Assembly: GCF_023343835.1 (NCBI RefSeq)
Contig: NC_064437.1
Location: forward strand, 42,061,967-42,125,966
Direction: 5' to 3'
Source: Lagopus muta
Lineage: Eukaryota; Chordata; Aves; Galliformes; Phasianidae
Length of the DNA stretch: 64,000 bases
The position numbers and the translations under genes are program-made. Positions 60,169 to 64,000 of this stretch are shown in pieces. The notes below the pieces were generated by a model, which did no database searches, had not been told where the DNA came from, and saw only the letters and a list, made by a program, of their open reading frames with translations. Position 1 is the stretch's first letter; every line of letters begins with the position of its first letter.

Positions 60169-63100
60169 ATGACTTGCATGGACAGGTGATGGAGCTGTTG
60201 CTGTGTGGGGATAACTGCTCTGTTTCCTCTGGGTGCTGTAGCCTTGCCTTGTGTGGCTGCTGGCCTGCCATGGGAGCATCTGTTTGGAAACTGCTTTCCC
60301 CAAGAGCAGAAGAGGTGTATAAAAGCTACAGGATGACCAGGTGGGATTTAAATATAATTGCTTCAGTAAATGCAGCCCTAAAAATGTCTCTGCTCAGAGT
60401 TGAGCAAATAAATAACTGAATTCCTTGTGCCCTCTTCCTGTGATGGTGTTCATGTGGTGTTTCAGACACCTTCTGGAAAAGATAAAGCTGCCTTGAATTA
60501 GTGGAATGACTTACAATATTGCTTATGTTTCTGTTCCTCTAATGCCTGGAAACCCAGCAGGCCTTGCTGGAAATGAAGTTGGGGTGGCTCTTACAGCAGT
60601 GGTGCTTTCCCTGTTTCCCAGCAGCTGGCAGCGTGTAGCCTGGGGTCTTGAACATCATGGAAACAGCTCAGTGAGCAGTGCTGGGACTCTGCTTAGCATC
60701 TTTAGCTGTCAAAGGAGCGGCCTATTTGGAGAGGAAAACGTCATGCTTTAAGTGGAGAATGTCTACCCTTCGTTTTTATTTGAGAAAAAGAGTAGCTTTA
60801 ATGGAGGCAGTGCTTCTCTGTGTCTTCTGCCTGACGTGAAGGACCCGAGGTTAGTTAAGCCTCGCAGCAGGGAGTGAGATATATTTAGAGTCTGAAACAT
60901 AGATGCTATGATGAGATAATGAAACAGTGCAAGGGGCTTCTGGTACAGCAAAGGTAGATAGTTGCATGATGTAAAAGCAGAAGAGATGGGAGCAAAGAGG
61001 GAATGTCTTTCTGCCCACTCAGAGTTTGGAGTCAAACAAGAAACATGAACTCAAACCTGTAGGATGTCCAAATATGTTGGCTGTCCTTTTCAGCCCTGTG
61101 GTGTGTTTGAAATCCTTCTCCAGTGGCACCATCAGCTCAGTACTGTGCCAATACATGCACAGGGTAGTATAGGTGTCACTGAGCCCTTGTCTATTTTTCA
61201 GGTGTGCTTTTTGTCTTAGGAGAAATAGCAGCTGAAAGCAGTGTCATGTAATGGTCAGTTTCAGAGACAACTAGAGCAAAAGTGCTGTGTGCTGCGAATG
61301 GTGAGCGTGTCTTCCTCTCTCCTGAGATGGGGTGGAAGATGCAGTGTTGTCTTTGTGAAGGAGGCAGTGCTGGGGTGGAAGAGAAATGTTCCGGGTCAGC
61401 TCTGTTTGCTTCATTAGCAGCACCTGCTTGGTGCTCCTGGCTGTGTTTGAACCATGGGAAGTGGTGGTGGTTGAAATTCCACACTGGAAGTATTCTAGGT
61501 TTCTTAAATGTGTCTTCAAGTCAGTGCTGGAAGAGGCAAGTGATTCTTACATAGCAATTTCTGCTTTGCAAATGCTCTTGTAGGAATGAGGAAGAATACA
61601 TTTTATTAACTTCCTGAAGGACTGTAGCTTCTATTTCCCCATTTTCACATATCTGTAAAGTGAAATGTCTAATTTGAGGCTTGGGAGGCTCAGATGAGTT
61701 GAGAAATGAAGAGAAAGGCTGTTTTCATTCACAGGCTGCACAGGGCTGGATATTTTGAGAGCAGTCTCAATAAAACTTCCACACTGCTGGTTGCTATGTG
61801 AATGTGAGTTTATTTTGGTATGTGCTTACAAGCCCTGCCACCTCCGTAAGTGAAAAGCACAGCTCACTGATAGCAACATGGGAGTGAAATGGTGAACACA
61901 AGGGAGCAGCAGGCTTGTCTGCACCCAGTGTTGGACCATCTCTAATGCTCAGCAGTCACTCGTGAGCATGGAAGGCTGGTGGAAGCAGTGAGTTAATGTA
62001 TAGTGCTGCTCAGAGATGTTTGCTGCCTGCTGTGCAGCCATAAGGCTAAGATACGTGAGGCTTTCCCTGCGTTTTCATGCTATTAATATCACTCTGGCAG
62101 CATAGATGAAGTGTTTTGCTGCGTGTGCTCCCTCAGCTACGCAATGATCTGAAGGCTGCTGCCTTTGGAGAAATCATATGGGAGATAAGGGGAAAAGGAG
62201 AGTGCTTTCCTACTGATTTCTAAAATCATATAGACAGAAATGAGCTAATCATGGAGCATATGCACTCTGACACTGTGGATGTCCATTTTCCACTCGTTTC
62301 TGGAAACAAAACTGACAAAATGGATGTATGCATTGTGAAGAATGGTTGGAAGTATTTTGCTTTTTTTATACCCTGCTTCCCAAAGTATTTTTTGCTTGTG
62401 TAGTATCCTTAACATGGTTGGCATCCATTTTTCAGTGTCTTGCTTCTGTTTTCCCATGGTTTTCATAAAACAAAGTATATATTAGGATATTGGATAAATA
62501 CATAAAGCAAAAATAAGCTTGAGCCTAATAAGCTAGCAACAACCAGCAAGTGCATTGTAAAACGTGTGCTTTGCGTGCTTTGTCTGCAGCTTTTCCTTCT
62601 GAGATCTGTTCTTTTCATCTCCCAGGCACGAGCATCATTGTGAAGAGAGGCTGCATAGTATTTGTGCAAGCAATGGGGTCGTAACAGAGTTTCATTGCAT
62701 GCGTTTTTTCCTTATTTTGCACAGGGGGATTAGGTAATATTTAGCGGTGGTAACTGCTTGGTTTACAGTATCAGTGCTTGTAGTCCCAGAAGTGTGCATT
62801 AGTTAAATGAGATGCAGACCTCAGGGATGGGGCAGTGAGTTGGAAGGGTCCTGTGGGTTTATGCAGGTAATGTTTTTGGAGGAGAGTGACTTCATGGACT
62901 GTACTTGCTGTGCACGGAATCTGGGTGGGTTTTCATGTTCATCCCTTCTCGATCATTGTCCTAAATACAGCAGATGATATAACTGGAGGGTTTTTCCTAC
63001 CTGACAAGGCAAGATTTCTTACCTTAATGTGGTCACCTAGACTCTGTTGGCTCCTGGGTGTGCTGTGGGCACCGAATGCAGATAGCTCACTTTTCCAGCT

Positions 63101-64000
63101 GTGTTTGCTGAGCTAACATGCAGTCCCAATGGCTGGTGCTACAGTCTCATTTAAGGTCTGACTTCCCCCCTGCCCTTCCTGTAGAGCTCTGCCAGGGCAG
63201 GAATATGGATGATGAGTTGTGTTCTCTGCTTCCTGCCCTTGAATGGCTCAAATTCCCCATCCCAGCTGTCCTCATGCACACAGCTCACTGAGATGCAGAG
63301 CTGTTGGGCTTCAGTGCCAGCACCCAGGCTGCCTTCTGCAGCCTCAGGGAACGTCTGCAGCAAGCACTGCTGTCCTGCGTCATAAAGTGAGCAGGATCGG
63401 GTACTGGGAAATTCCTTTCCACTGAAGAAGTGGAACCACTCTCCTGATACTAATGAATATTAATCGTCTGCTTTAGGAAACTTCCAAAGGTGGGTGTTGT
63501 GCAGGGGTGGAAAGTCTTCAATTCTCAGTTTGTTTGCTGAAAAACTGAAGTTCTCTTGCAAACACGAGCCCTTATCTAATCGTGTAGTTAGCATCATTGG
63601 TTGAAACAGATACCTATCTCTAATACAGCATAATTAAAAATCATCATAATGAGTGAGCAGCAGGCTGCACAGGAAGCCAGTGATGGATGCAATCCCAAGG
63701 ACTCACAGTGCCGTGTCCTCCTCAGAGCTGAGCGCTGGCTGGTGCGTGGCTCCTGCAGGCAGGCCTTGGCAGCGGACTCCAGCACTCAGTTTGGCTGGTG
63801 CAGCTGCAGCTGTGTGAGATGAACTGTTTGCTCAGTTCTCCTGTTGGAGGAATGGGCTTCCGGGGGGGGGGGTCAGTGTTCAGGTTGCTGGGGATTGCCC
63901 TTTGCTCTCTACAGCAGGTTGTTGTTAATTATGCAAAGCTTGTGGTGCATAAGTTTATTGGTTAGCTGAAATCCCTGAAAAATGGCAGTCTTGAATAAAC
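60169..64000 (+). other. long first intron, right end of window
   Basis: No supported exon. A G-run of about 11 lies at 63860-63870. The rightward gene's second exon was not found before the window ends. Confidence 0.45.

Noticed and set aside
60055..60303. His/Thr-rich open frames across 60.1-60.2 kb
   Set aside because: Produced by translating the (TG)n microsatellite.

Overview
This 64 kb window is vertebrate nuclear DNA, most likely from a galliform bird such as chicken. The bird assignment rests on three CR1-type LINE fragments with the characteristic avian CR1 3' end, two compact CpG islands, spliced genes with small exons and a low density of repeats. Nothing bacterial, plasmid-borne or phage-like is present, and there is no CRISPR array, operon or identifiable tRNA or rRNA gene.

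The centre of the window (about 21.2-24.4 kb) is a divergent promoter region with two CpG islands about 1.3 kb apart. Rightward, the island at about 23.1-24.3 kb has three CCAAT boxes and GC boxes, then an ATG at 23636. The first coding exon (23636-23764, 43 codons) ends in a strong GTGAGT donor in phase 0. Its peptide is rich in Arg, Ala and Leu with no acidic residue, like a mitochondrial targeting sequence. I could not name the gene. No second exon is convincing before the window ends, so intron 1 is probably more than 40 kb.

Leftward, the island at about 21.17-21.87 kb has a probable non-coding first exon (donor at 21730/21731, minus strand). A chain of small minus-strand exons follows, whose phases agree at each junction from 17.03 kb onward: 17032-17101, 15558-15614, 15407-15447, 13873-13924 and the terminal exon 12389-12660. 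The terminal exon holds a hydrophobic segment, a TGA stop and an AATAAA about 80 bases downstream. Exon 19254-19346 probably belongs to the same gene. The product looks like a small protein with one membrane segment near its C-terminus. Its family is not recognised and its start codon was not found.

Further left (0-12.2 kb), a minus-strand AATAAA at 111-116 and candidate exons at 1.6-1.8, 8.58-8.80 and 10.94-11.00 kb suggest another minus-strand transcript. This is weakly supported. A 27-bp minisatellite lies in its presumed 3' UTR.

The remaining structure is repetitive. There are three CR1 fragments, simple repeats, and a dispersed element of at least 150 bp present three times (about 16.36-16.50 minus, 18.48-18.70 plus, 58.41-58.64 plus). 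That element carries a conserved TATA-like box and may be a retroelement promoter or LTR piece. A GT-rich degenerate array lies between the two promoters. I found no clear new biological system. The dispersed TATA-bearing repeat, the tandem CAG/TAG splice acceptor and the two unnamed genes deserve follow-up.
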